A stretch of 64,000 nt of DNA from Diacronema lutheri (Eukaryota; Haptophyta; Pavlovophyceae; Pavlovales; Pavlovaceae), in NCBI GenBank assembly GCA_019448385.1, contig JAGTXO010000028.1, positions 248,001 to 312,000 on the forward strand. Direction: 5' to 3'. The notes beneath the pieces were generated by a model, which saw only the letters and a program-made list of their open reading frames with translations, had not been told where the DNA came from and did no database searches. Numbering within the stretch: position 1 is the stretch's first letter; each line of letters opens with the position of its first letter. The position numbers and the translations under genes are program-made. Of this stretch, positions 28,201 to 39,085 are shown one piece after another.

Positions 28201-30101
28201 CACGCCGCCGCGACGACCTCCGCGCGCGCGCCGGCGGCGTCGGGCGCGTGCAGCTGCGCGAGCGCGCCAAAGAGCGCGGCGGCCGAGCGGTAGCGGCCGT
28301 GCGCCGCGACGAGCGCGTAGAGCACGCGCAGCGCGGCCACGCCCGCCTGGTCGGGCGCGTCGCCAGCGATTTGCTCGACCTCCCACGTGCGCGTGGGCGG
28401 CGGGCTGCCGTCGGCCGGGTCCGGACGCAGCGCCCACGCGCGCTCGACGATCGCGTTGAACACGCCGTGCGCGGCGCCCTCGTCAAACTCGGCGGCGCCC
28501 GCCGCGTGCGCGCACCACCCGTGCACGCGCGACGTGGGCGCGTCCACGGCGCGCTGCACGACGAGCACCGCCGGCCGGTCGACGCAGCCGAGGCTCACCG
28601 CCGCGTGCTTGCCCTCGAGCAGCGCCGCCGCCGCAGCCTCGACCAAGGCGTCATCAGGCGCGTCGCCGACGACGACGGCACAGCCGTCGCCGTACTCGGC
28701 CTGCATCGCGGCGACGCACGACGCGACAAAGTCGCCGCCCGCGGCCGCCGCGTGTCGCGCCGCCAGCATCCGGCGCGCGATGGCAAGCCAGACGTACTCG
28801 GCCGGCGCGCGCGCGGCGCGCGCGCGAGGCGCGCCGGCCGCGCCGCGTGCGCCCGCGCGTGCGCCTCCAGCGGCCGCAACGGCCGAGGCGGCTGGAGCGG
28901 CGGTGAGCGTGCGCCGCGCGCGCTTCGCCGGCCGCGTGATGGGCGATGCACCCGCCATCGCACCGCCCGCAGCAGCCGGTGCGGCCGCCACAGCGCCCGC
29001 CGCAACGCCACTCGTCACGACGCCCGTGGCGGGCGGCGCGGCGGCGGACGTGGCCGCCTCGACGGGCGTCGCGCAACTACCGCCAGCGGTCGCGGACGCG
29101 CCCGGCGACGCGTCGGCGAGGAGGTGGCGCAGCACGCCGCGCGCGAGCGCGACTCGCACGGCGAGCGTCAGCGCGCGCAGGCGGTCGGAAGGCGAGGCGT
29201 CGCGCTCGGCGTCGGCGGACGTGGCGGCAGCAGGCGGGGCGGCGGGCGGCACGGCGGCGGGCTGGGCGGCCGCCGGCGCAACCTCGTCGGCCTTGGCCAG
29301 CCAGACGAGCCCGGCGACTGCGAGCACGACGCTGTACGCGCCGACATCGTCACCCGCAACGCGCGCCAGCCGGGCGTGGGCGTCGGCCTCGGACACGGCG
29401 ACGTGGAAGAGCACGTCGTCGCGGGCAGCTTGCTCGGCAAACTGACGCAGCTGCTTGGCCATCGTCACGCCGGCGACGCACGCCTCGCCCGCCTCTGCCT
29501 CGACCTGCTCGTCCTGGCCGATGGCGGACGCGCCGGCCTCGGCGCCAGCGTCGAGTGTCCGGCGGCGCTCGAGGGCGAAGCCACGCACACAGACGCGCTG
29601 GAGGCCGCCGAGCGCGCCCGCCTTCTCGTGCAGCGCGCACGACAGCTCGACCACCGAGTCCACGCGCCTCGCGGCGGCGCCCCCCCGCTCGCCGCGCGTG
29701 GCCGCGCGCACGACGAACACCGTGAATTGCGCGCGCTTCGCCGCGCGCGCCGACGCGCACGCGTGCTTCAGGAGCCGGCAAAGCGCGGGCCTTTGCGCCG
29801 CTGCGCCCCGCGTGCACAGCAGCAGTTGGCCGCGCTCGTCGCCCAGCTCCTGCTCGACGGCGGCCTCGAGCGCGTCGTCCGTCAAATCGCCGTGCTCCGT
29901 CGAGGCGAGCGCGCGCGCAGCCGCGAGCGCCAGCTCGCCTGCGCCCGCGCGCCGCCGGCGGCGCGCACCGGCGGGCGCGTGCGGCGCCGACGCGTGTGAC
30001 GACGCCGCCGCGTCCGCGCGCGCACACGCGGCGCGCAACGCCTCACGCGCCGAGGCGGCCGCGCGCGCCCTGGGCGCGAGCTTCAAGAACGTGCGCGCGG
30101 C

Positions 30102-30177
<76 letters not shown>

Positions 30178-33100
30178 TCGCCCGCGTCGCCGGCCGGCGG
30201 CGGCGGTGGCGGCGGTGGCGGCGCGGCCACGGCGGCGGCAGCAGCGGCGGCGGCGGCGGTGGCGGCGGCGGCGGCGCCCAGCGCGGGCGGCGGCGGCGTG
30301 GCGGCGGCGGTGGCGGCGGCGGTGACGCCAGCGGCGGCCTTGGCGCCGCGCGTCTGCGGCGGCGTTTCGGCGCCATCGGGGCTGCCCCCGCCGCGCACCG
30401 CGCTCGTGACCGCGCAGACGCCGCCCGGCGCACGATCGCTGGCCGCGCCGGTCAGCGCGACGCGGAGGCGCTCGCCGACAGCGTACATGTCCGCCACGCT
30501 GAACGTGCGCGGCGCGGACGAGCAGCCCGCCGCGGCGAGCGCGTCGTTGAGCGCGCCCACTATCGCGAGGCCGCACGTCGCGCCACGCTGCGCCGCCTCG
30601 TTGAGCAGCAGCGCGCGGCGCACGCGCGAAATGTCGAGACCCGCCGCGTGCAGCGTGGCAGTTATCGCCTTGGCGAGCATGAGCGCCTGCCTGCAGGGCG
30701 ACGCGAGCGTGTCGACGAGCACCGCGTCGTAGCGATGCTCGCCCGCGCGCGCGACGCGCACAAGGCGCAACGCGGTGAAATGGCCGGAGGCGAGCTGCGC
30801 GCCGTCGTCACCGCCCGCGCCGCCGCGCTCGTCCGACGGGCTCCACACGCCGATGACAGCCTGCGTTGTCGCCTCGCTGCGCAGGCGGTGCAGCAGCGCG
30901 GCGCGCTCGGCGTCGTCCTGAAACACCGCGGGTTGCGCGGCGAGCGGCACGTGGCAGACATGCCCGCCGCCGGCCTGCCCGTGCACGCGCAGCACGACCT
31001 CGCAGCACGCGTCGACGGTTGAGGCGAGCATGTCGCCGCTGGCGATGCGCTCCACCTCTGCCTGCGGGAGGCCGGCGCTCGCGGCGGCGGCGGCCAGCCG
31101 GCGCGCAGCCGCGTCGCCCGCCCACGCAAGCAGCGCCGAGTTGGCGGGTTGGAGGGGAAGCTCAAGGGCGGCTGGTTCGGTGGCGGTAGCCTCGTTGGCA
31201 ACGGGCACGTTGGCGGTGCGCGCGTTGGCGGCGGGCGCGGCGGCGATGGCTGGTGGGGCGGAAGACGCGCCCGCGGCGGCGGGCGCGGACGCGGCAGCGG
31301 CAGCGGCTAGTGGCGCGGGGAAAACGCCGTCGGAGGCGGCCTGGAGGGCGGCAGCGGCAGCGGCTAGTGGAGCGGGGCAAAAGGCGTCGGAGGCGGCCTG
31401 GAGGGCGGCAGCGGCAGCGACTAGTGGGGCGGGGAAAACGCCGTCGGAGGCGGCCTGGAGGGCGGCAGCGGCAGCGGCTAGTGGGGCGGGGAAAACGCCG
31501 TCGGAGGCGGCCTGGAGGGTGGCAGCGGCAGCGGCTAGTGGCGCGGGGAAAACGCCGGTGGTGGCAGGCGCGGAGGCGAATGCAGGAGCAACTAGTGGGG
31601 CGGGAAAATCGGCGGCAGGCGCGAAGGCGGATGCAGGAGCGGCTAGTGGGGCGGAAGACACGCCCGCGGCGGCAGGCGCGGACGCGACAGCGGGAGCGGC
31701 TAGTGGCGCGGGGAAAACGCCGGTGGTGGCAGGCGCGGAGGCGAATGCAGGAGCAACTAGTGGGGCGGGGAAAACGCTGTCGGAGGCGGCCTGGAGGGCG
31801 GCAGCGGCAGCGGCTAGTGGAGCGGGGAAAACGCCGTCGGAGGCGGCCTGGAGGGCGGCAGCGGCAGCGGCTAGTGGAGCGGGGCAAAAGGCGTCGGAGG
31901 CGGCCTGGAGGGCGGCAGCGGCAGCGACTAGTGGGGCGGGGAAAACGCCGTCGGAGGCGGCCTGGAGGGCGGCAGCGGCAGCGACTAGTGGGGCGGGGAA
32001 AACGCCGTCGGAGGCGGCCTGGAGGGCGGCAGCGGCAGCGGCTAGTGGCGCGGGGAAAACGCCGGTGGTGGCAGGCGCGGAGGCGAATGCAGGAGCAACT
32101 AGTGGGGCGGGAAAATCGGCGGCAGGCGCGAAGGCGGATGCAGGAGCGGCTAGTGGGGCGGAAGACACGCCCGCGGCGGCAGGCGCGGACGCGACAGCGG
32201 GAGCGGCTAGTGGCGCGGGGAAAACGCCGGTGGTGGCAGGCGCGGAGGCGAATGCAGGAGCAACTAGTGGGGCGGGGAAAACGCTGTCGGAGGCGGCCTG
32301 GAGGGCGGCAGCGGCAGCGGCTAGTGGAGCGGGGAAAACGCCGTCGGAGGCGGCCTGGAGGGCGGCAGCGGCAGCGGCTAGTGGAGCGGGGGAAAAGGCG
32401 TCGGAGGCGGCCTGGAAGGCGGCAGCGGCAGCGACTAGTGGGGCGGGGAAAACGCCGTCGGAGGCGGCCTGGAGGGCGGCAGCGGCAGCGACTAGTGGGG
32501 CGGAAGACACGCCCGCGGCGGCAGGCGCGGACGCGACAGCGGGAGCGGCTAGTGGCGCGGGGAAAACGCCGGTGGTGGCAGGCGCGGAGGCGAATGCAGG
32601 AGCAACTAGTGGGGCGGGAAAATCGGCGGCAGGCGCGAAGGCGGATGCAGGAGCGGCTAGTGCGGCGGGGAAAACACCGTCGGCGGCAGGCGCGAAGGCG
32701 ACAGCAGCAGTGGCTAGTGGAGCGGAGGCGCAGGGCCACGCGCGCGCCAGCCGTGCAAGCCCAAGCCGCGCGCGAGCGACGCACGCGCCGATGGCCGAGG
32801 CGGCGGCGCAGGCCACGACGTGGCATGGCACCGGTGTGGCCAGCCGCTCGCGGGTGTGCACGTCGAGCCGCGCCCCACGCCAAGAACGGCGGCGCGCTGA
32901 ACGGAGGCGCACGACCCCGATCGGTCCGCCCGCGCACGCGCGCGCCGGCTCAGTGTGGCCAACGCGCGCCGCTATGCAAGGCGCGCGCGCGATAACGGCG
33001 GCTGTCGGCCGTGGCGTGCGCGTGGCGGCGCCGCGGCGACGGGCGCGGCACACGAGCCGCTCGGGTGCGCCGCCGCCGCGCGGCACGATGTCGAGCAGCA

Positions 33101-36100
33101 CGGTCACGCCGCGCGCGCGCGCGACCGCCGTGCACGCGAGCCGCACGGGCAGCGGCGGCCCGTCCGGGCGCGCGAGCGCCGCCACCTCGGCGTCGGTGAA
33201 GCTGTGCAGCTCGCGGCGCGCGCGCGCGAACGCGGCAATGTCCGCGCGCAGCTCCGCGTCCGTGCCGAGCGCAACGCGCGCGTGCACGGGGAGCGACGCG
33301 CGCAGCGCGTGGAGCACGCCGCCGCGCGCGCCGCGCGGCGCCGGCGCGCGCTCGCGCTCAGCGCGCGCGGCGCGCGTGAGCTCGCGCACCGCGCGCTCGA
33401 GATTGCGCGGCGCGGCCGCGACGGGAGGGCTAGGTGCGCGCGCGCGCCGGTTGTAGCGCGGCCGCGCCGAGTTGAGGGGCGGCGGACGCGGTGCGTACGC
33501 CGCGGCGCGGCCCGCGCGCCAAAAGGCCGGCGGCGGGCGCAGCTCCGTCGCGTCGACCGCGGCCGCGAGCGCGCCGAGCGCGGCGTCGCTGTCGCCCGCC
33601 GCGTCGGCCGCGTCGACGAGCACGAAGAGCGCGCCGAGCGCGCGCGACGCGGCCGCCTGCGCGGCGGTGGGGCGGGCGCAGGCAGCGACGCATGCGGCCG
33701 CCATGCCACGCGCCGCGGCGAACGCCGGTGACGTGACGGCCGCGCCGATGGCAACGGCGGCGGCGGCGACGGTGGAGGCGGCAGCGCCGGCTATGGAGGT
33801 GGCAGCGGCGGCGGCGCTTGCCATCGCGCGGCGCGCGAGACGCGAGGCGCCACCGACCGCCGCCGCCGCAGCGCGCGCTGCGCGCGCGCCGGTGGCGCGC
33901 ATCGTCGCCGCGCCAGGCGCCGCCGCGCCGATGCCGCCGGCGCCCGCGCCGTCGCCGCTCTCGGCCGTGCAGGGCTCCGATGACGGGCCCGGCGTGCGCT
34001 GGCGCGTGATGCGCGCGCCGAGGCGCGCGCTCCGCGCCGCGCGGCCGGCGACGTCGAGGACGCGCCGTGCGCGCGCCGCGCACAGGCCACGCGCGCGCGG
34101 CGGCGCACCGACAGGCGCCGAGCGCCGCGGCGCGCACGCCGGCGCGTCGCTGTCGGGTTGCGCAGCGCGCGCGCGGGAACTCGGCGCGGCGTGTGCGGGC
34201 GGCGGGCGCGCGCCCGCGCGGCGCAGAGGCGCGAGGCGCCGGCCGCAGACGAGGCGTGTGCGCGGCCAGGACGGTGAGGGCCGCAGGGCGCCGTCGACGT
34301 CGCGCATCGGCGGGCTGCGAGCGCGCCGCGCAGCCGTGCGGCGCGCGCAAGGCGCTCGGCGGCGCGCGCGCCGCACGGCGCGCGCGGCGGCGCGCACGCC
34401 AGCGACGGCTGCGGCCACGCCGCGCGCCAACACGGCCGCGGCGTGCGCCATCGCACCGAGCACGGCGCGTGGCGCGCCGAGCAAGCGCAGCAAGCGCGAC
34501 GCCGTCGCGCGCGCCGGCGCACCGTGTGCAGGGGCCTCGCCAGCGCCAGCACCGACGCCGCCATCGCCGCAGCCGCAGGTGGCGTCGCCGCCGCCGCAGG
34601 CGTCGCGACGGACGCCGCCGCCGCCGAAACAATCGCCGCACACGTCGCCGCCGACGTTGCCACCCCAGCCGCCGTTGCCTGCGTAGGTGGCTGCGGCGCG
34701 TGCGTGCGGGAGGCGTGCCGTGCGCCGCGCATCACACGGGCTGCGCGACGCGAGCGACGCCGCCGGGGGCCCCGCTGCGCCAGGCGCGCCGTGCGCGCCA
34801 GCCTCGCCGGCCTCGCCGGCGCGCGGTCGCGCGCTCGCCTCGACGTGGCCGCCTCCGCCGCCATCGCCGCCGTCGAACCGGGCGGCGGAGGGCTGCCGCT
34901 CGAACCGCTCGTCGGCGTCGGCCGCCACCGCCGCCTCGCGCTCCGCCGCCGCATCGGCCGCACGGCGCGCGTGGCGGAGCGCGCGGCCGCCGTCCGCTGC
35001 GCGGCGTGGTGGCGCGGGCGCGGCCTTCGGCGCGCGCGGCCTCTCGGCGCGCTCGCGGAGCACGGCGAGCGGCGTGCCCGTGGCGACGCTCGTGCAGACG
35101 CGCTGCAAGGCGGCGCTTACGCACGCGTGGACGACGCGCGCCGTCCGCTTGTCGGCGGCGCGCGCGGCGCGGCGCGCGGCCTTGGCGGCGGCCTTTTTGG
35201 CGCGCCTCTGCTCCGCCTGCTCCGACAGCGCGCGCGCCTGGCGCTCGGCTGCGAGCGCTTCCTCGGGTGAAACGGTCGGCCTCGGCGGCCGCGCGCGCGC
35301 GCTGCGACGCTGCGCGCTGCGGCGGTCGGACGGCGGCTGCCGCGGCGGCGAGGACGGCGGGCGCAAGCTCGGCGTGGGCGACCAATCACCGCTGACGGTT
35401 GCGAGCGGCGCAAACGGGTTGTCGTCCCCGCACCCCGCGGCGTGCGACAGTGCACGCGGCGTCGGGCGCCGGCCGACCGCTGGCGGGCCCCACTCGGACG
35501 GCAGCTCCGAGGGCGAGCGCGCCGTCGGCGCCGCGCGTTCCGCGGCCGGCGGCGCCTCCCGGTCCAGCGCCGCCTGCTCTCTCGCCGCGGCCTGCTCGTC
35601 ACCCTCCGGCACGCCACGCGGCGCGAGCACCGCGGTGGCGCAGCGCGTCGCGTTGAGCAACGCCGCCTCCATCTGCCGCACGTTGGCCTTGGCGCACGCC
35701 ACACCCTGTCTCGCCCGGCGCAGCGCCTCGTGCGCGCGGCGCACATCCGCGTCGGCATCTTCGCGCATGCCAAAGTGCGCCTGTTGCAGCCGCAAGTCCG
35801 CAGGGCGCCCCTGCGCGCGAGGGGCACGGGCGCGGCGGCGCGCAGGTGACGGAGCTGGCGCGCCGTTCTGCGCTGCGCGCACGCCAATCGACGGGCGCGC
35901 GCGCGGCGGGGCGCGCGCGCGCGCGCGCGCTGCCTACCCAGCCGCCGGCCGGCTCGCGCGAGCGCGCCAGCTGCTCCGCCGCCTCGGCGTCGAGCACGCG
36001 CTGCTGCGCCTCCTCCTCGCCCAGTGCAGCGAGGTGCAGCCGGCGGGCTGCCTTGCGGCAGTTGCCCTCCGCCTTGCCCACGGCCTTGCGCGCCGCGTCG

Positions 36101-37233
36101 ACGGGGTCGTCGTTGGCTCTGGCGCGCCTGCGCTTGCCCTTGTCGGCGGGCGGCGGCTCGGCGCGCTGCAGCGTGCCGAGCGCGTCGTCGGCTCCGCGCG
36201 CGGCCGCCCGCGGGCGGCGGGCCCCAAAAAGCGCACCGGTCGCCGTGCGCGCCGCGCAAGCAACGACCAGCGCTGACATGCCGGCGAAGACCGCACCGCC
36301 CAGCGCCACGGTTGCCACGATGCGCAGCGTCCCGTGCGCAAGCCGCGCTGCCTCCGCCGCTTTGGCGGCCTCGCGCGCGCGCGCATCGGCGGCTCTCATC
36401 TCGTGCAGCAGCCCGGCCGCGCCGCTCGCGCCGTCGCGGCCGCGCGCGAGCTCGCACAGCACCGCCGCCGCGTGCCGCGTGGGCTCGCGCGCGAGCAGCT
36501 GCGCGCTGCCGTCGGGGCGCAGCTTCTCAACGAACTCGACAAACGTCGCGTCGCGCCAGAGGGACTTGCGGAAGGCCCTGTGCACCGCCCCCTCTTGCTT
36601 GCGCATCCGCCGTGCCGCCCGCCTGCCGTCGCGCGCGTGCGCGTGCGCGGCCGCGTCGAATCCCGCGACGCCGCGCTGCGCGTCGCGCGCGGCCGACGAC
36701 GGCGCCGCCGCGCTGCCCGCCAAGGGCGCCGCAGCGGCGACGCACGCGTGCGGAGCGACGGGATCGCCGGCGGCCGGCGGCTCGGCGCGCTGCGGCGTGC
36801 CGTTTGCTCCGCGCGCGGCCGTCCCGGGGGAGATGGCCGCGATGGCGCCACCAGCCGCGCCGTGCGCCAGCCACGCGCATAGGCTGCCGACGAGCTCGCC
36901 GAGACCCCCGACGGTCGCCGCGGCGGCGAGTGCGCCGGGCTTGCCGGCCGACAGCGGCTCGCGAGCGTCGTCGTCGCAGCCGCCGGCACCCGTCTTGGCG
37001 AGTGCGTCGCGCTCGCCCTCGACGCCCGCCACGACCGCCGCCCCTCCGTCGTCCGCCGCGCCGGCCGCGCGCGCGGCCGGGCGCAGAGGAGGCGTGCCGG
37101 TGCAGCCGTCGCCGCTCGTCTTCGCCGTTTCCTCCACCTTGATCGCTTCGTCGCTACCTGCGCCATCTCCGACGCCGGGGCCCTTGGTCACGCTTGCCGC
37201 CATGGGCATCGAGCCGGTCGTCTCCTGCGCCAT
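19528..37233 (-). CDS. Giant multidomain protein: Ulp1-like protease, YqaJ exonuclease, chromodomain, Fanzor nuclease
   Basis: Inferred exons (minus strand): 37233-35938, 35810-21381 and 21252-19528, joined in phase 0 by introns of 127 and 128 bp; about 5,816 residues. The ATG at 37233 (MAQETTGS) lies ~110 bp below a TATAAAT box. N-terminal exon: disordered, one TM helix (about residues 300-335) and a coiled coil. Exon 2: low-complexity basic/Ala-rich part, 57-bp-repeat tract (residues ~1460-1985), Ulp1-like domain (~1990-2230), poly-Ala, an Arg/Ala-rich region with degenerate protease-like segments, YqaJ exonuclease (~3566-3736), Pro-rich linker, chromodomain (~4806-4861), Fanzor N-terminal domain. 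Exon 3: RuvC core. All recognised domains share one frame, which argues for a single product. Further introns, or several genes sharing the frame, remain possible, since antisense frames are also open over several kb. Probably part of a mobile element. Confidence 0.6.
21253..21380 (-). other. Intron within the Fanzor module
   Basis: On the minus strand the donor is CAAT|GTGCGC at 21380 and the acceptor TGCGCGCAG|GTGCCG at 21253. Removal (128 bp, phase 0) joins the frame encoding the Fanzor N-terminal domain to the frame encoding its RuvC core. Without splicing the upstream frame runs into arginine-rich nonsense and stops at 21210. Confidence 0.75.
22510..22695 (-). other. Chromodomain fused upstream of Fanzor
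   Basis: It encodes Y-E-V-E-A-V-V-D-E-R ... F-R-I-R-W-R-G-Y ... D-T-W-E-P, the full chromodomain signature. All three aromatic cage positions (Tyr, Trp, Tyr/Trp) are in place. Chromodomains bind methylated histone H3 tails. In chromovirus integrases and some transposases they steer insertion to heterochromatin. Here the domain lies ~100 residues before the Fanzor N-terminal domain, in the same frame. Confidence 0.88.
25895..26410 (-). other. YqaJ/lambda-exonuclease-type nuclease domain
   Basis: Frame of the giant protein. The order is R-S-P-R-W-H-D-E-R-W at the start, G-I-L-G-E-A-V-A-L-R-K-L-A, then F-S-P-D-G-L-A and V-L-V-E-V-K-T-L (the D...E-x-K catalytic core of PD-(D/E)XK nucleases), and the conserved Gln motif H-R-D-Q-L-Q-L-G-M-H-V-L-G. 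This layout is that of YqaJ viral recombinases/alkaline exonucleases, which trim DNA ends for strand-annealing recombination. Catalytic residues are intact. Confidence 0.85.
30108..30178 (-). repeat. GCC triplet run (poly-Ala)
   Basis: About 24 uninterrupted GGC/GCC triplets encoding poly-alanine in the giant frame, just after the Ulp1-like domain. Likely a length-variable microsatellite. Confidence 0.85.
30440..31140 (-). other. Ulp1/C48-like cysteine protease domain
   Basis: In the giant frame: G-H-F-T-A-L (His, ~30780), Y-D-A-V-L-V-D-T-L (Asp, ~30715) and A-A-Q-R-G-A-T-C-G-L-A (Gln and Cys, ~30570-30600), in the order and spacing of Ulp1/adenain-type proteases. Such domains process viral polyproteins, or remove SUMO/ubiquitin, and recur in several eukaryotic DNA transposon families. 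All triad residues are present. Self-processing of the giant product is an attractive but untested idea. Confidence 0.65.
31290..32725 (-). repeat. 57-bp tandem repeat tract with 507-bp higher-order unit
   Basis: About 25 units of ~45-57 bp, each beginning at [AG]CTAGTGG. They encode (on the minus strand) 19-residue A-P-L-A-A-A-A-A-L-Q-A-A-S-D-G-V-F-P and shorter variants. A multi-unit block starting at 31541 recurs 507 bp later at 32048 nearly unchanged, so segmental duplication followed unit expansion. The frame is preserved throughout, consistent with translation as a linker before the Ulp1-like domain. Confidence 0.88.
35811..35937 (-). other. Intron 1 of the giant gene
   Basis: Minus-strand donor GGCTGG|GTAGGC at 35937; acceptor GCGCGCAG|GGGCGC at 35811. 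It is phase 0, 127 bp. It links the 5' exon (coiled-coil end …PAGGW) to GRPADLRLQQ, which continues the helical character. Confidence 0.65.
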
Positions 37234-37337
37234 CGCGCGTGCTGGTCGTCCGCGTCGGTCGTCCTCGCGGGCGGATTGGCAGACGCCTTTTGATCCGCTG
37301 CTTTTGAAAGTGTGATAAGACGTCGCTCTTGGCCTCA

Positions 37338-37350
37338 TAAATTTATAGAA
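37338..37350 (-). promoter_or_regulatory. TATA-like box of the giant gene
   Basis: On the minus strand CTATAAATTTATG, with TATAAAT at 37341-37347, about 110 bp upstream of the ATG at 37233. It sits in one of the few AT-rich patches of this GC-rich block. Confidence 0.5.
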
Positions 37351-37518
37351 GGCCCGTGGTGCGCCCCACGGCGAGCGATGTACCACTGCGCTCGTGGAAT
37401 GCATCGCGCTCGTCGCGGCGCTGGGCGTGCCGGACGCGGCCGCCCTAGCGGCTGTTTAAGCGGGAGTTTCTGATGGGAGATTGTCCCCAGCGACCTTATC
37501 GACCGACCCCCCAACCAA

Positions 37519-37546
37519 CCCCCCCCCCCCCCCCCCCCCCCCCCCC
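37519..37546 (+). repeat. Poly-C run (28)
   Basis: Uninterrupted run of 28 C between the giant gene promoter and the decayed exon copy. Homopolymer length may be inexact for technical reasons. Confidence 0.85.
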
Positions 37547-37599
37547 GCCCCCGCACCAGCCACGCCTGCTCCGCCGTGCGGCAGCGGCCGCGTCGACGT

Positions 37600-38030
37600 C
37601 GCGTGCGCCGCACGCCACGTCGCCCGCCGAGGGCGACACGGCGACACCGCGCTCGCACGGCGCGACGAGCTTGTCGGCAGGCGGCAACACGCGCGCGTCG
37701 CCGGCGCTGCCGTCGGCCTCCTTCGCGCCGAGTGCGCCGCCGTTCCGGCCGACGACGACGAGGCCGCCGACGACGACGACGCCGACGACGGCCCGGCTAG
37801 GCCGGCGTGGCTGGCGCGCGGCGCGCCCACGACGCCCGCCACGGCCGACGCCCCTGCCGTCGTCCGTCGCGCCGGCCGCGCGCGCTTCCGCGCGCGAGGC
37901 GACGGAGGCGGCGGCCGTGACGCGCCGGTGTGGCCGTGGCCGCTCATCGCCGCCGCGTCCACCTTCTCGTTCGCTTCAACGCCGCCTGCACCACTCCCGA
38001 CGTTGCCGCGCTGAGTCACGCTTGCCGCCG
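37600..38030 (-). pseudogene. Decayed partial copy of the giant gene's 5' exon
   Basis: Minus-strand translation from about 38030 (MPAAASVTQ, then G-S-G-A-G-G-V-E-A) parallels the giant protein's MPMAASVTK, G-D-G-A-G-S-D-E-A. It keeps matching through the segment with T-G-[AT], P-A-R and V-A-G-V-[EV]-G. The copy then loses the frame and runs into the poly-C tract. It shows that the element's 5' end was duplicated locally, or that a second element copy was truncated here. Confidence 0.6.
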
Positions 38031-38069
38031 CGGGCATCGCGCCGCGCCACCCGCCACGCGCTGCGACCG

Positions 38070-38774
38070 CCCGGCGCTCTGCGCGCGTACGTACGGCTGC
38101 AGCGTGCCGGTGCCGCGCCGCACCGGCCGCGGCCCGCCAGCCGCGGCCGGGCCAGCGGCGCGCCGTCGGCGTCCGCGGCGGGCGTCGCGCTCGGAGCGGG
38201 CGCACTTCCGCTTCACCTCGCGCAGCTGCGAGCATCCGTTGGATCTCCGCAGCTTGGGTACGAGGGTCGTCGCGATGTCGAGCCGGCGCAGCGCCCAAAG
38301 CAAGCCCCTCACCGAGCGCGGGCGGCTTGCCTCGCACACGGCCGCCGCCGCGCGACCGGTGCAGCCAGCTGCCGCACACAACGAGCAGCTGCTCGGGCCG
38401 GAACCCGCGCCCGGTCGCATGCACGCGCTCGAACCGCGCCGCCGCGAGCGTGCACGCGCGCCAGTTGAGGTCGCCGCGCCGCCCGCGCGCTCAGCCGCGC
38501 GGGCGGGTTGTGCACGTGCCGCGTCTGCGTGCGCACATGCGTGTGCGCGCGCGTGAAGCTGACCCGCTCGTTGGCCTCCAGCACCGTGCGCCCTCGGTGC
38601 TCCACGCCGCGCGCCGCATAGGGCGCGGCCGCCCGGCGCACCCGGCGCCGACGGGGGCCGATGCGCTGCACGGTGGCCCGTCTCGCGCGCGGTCGCGTGC
38701 CGCGCGTGCGCAGTGCGCTTGCGCTGCACGAGCGTGACCGAGACGGGCTTCTGTCCCTCGGCCACCCGGCATGT
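38070..38774 (-). pseudogene. Frameshifted coding remnant, unidentified
   Basis: Minus strand pieces in different frames look protein-like: AEGQKPVSVTLVQRKR near 38760, LEANERVSFTRAHTHVRTQT near 38580, FRPEQLLVVCGSWLHRS near 38390 and LDIATTLVPKLRRSNGCSQL near 38270. No single frame joins them, so this is read as a decayed gene between the helicase relic and the duplicated exon. Family not recognised. Introns could explain some of the shifts. Confidence 0.35.
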
Positions 38775-38841
38775 ACGAGGCCCTCAGCGCCCGGGTCTAC
38801 AGCCGCGAGCAAGAGGCCGGCGCGTCGGCTAGCCGCGCGCG

Positions 38842-38842
<1 letters not shown>

Positions 38843-38874
<32 letters not shown>
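38843..38874 (+). repeat. Poly-G run (32)
   Basis: Run of 32 G in the spacer between the decayed segment and the helicase relic. Confidence 0.85.
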
Positions 38875-39085
38875 CGCAATGTGGACCGGGCCGTTCGGAG
38901 TGCGCCACTGTGTGTGTGAGATGCGACGCCTCGCCGAGCCGCCGGGGCTCGCCCTCGTCCTCGCCGCGACACATTTTTCACGTCTTGTCTGCGCGCTGCG
39001 TGCTGCGTGCGCGCGCAACAACTGCCCGGCGCGCGCCGCGGGCTCGGCGCGAGGGGCGGCAGGAGTGGCGCCAGTCCGCAGGGTA

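Noticed and set aside
27006-29999. 997-residue plus-strand frame
   Set aside because: Same shadow composition; no motif or promoter.
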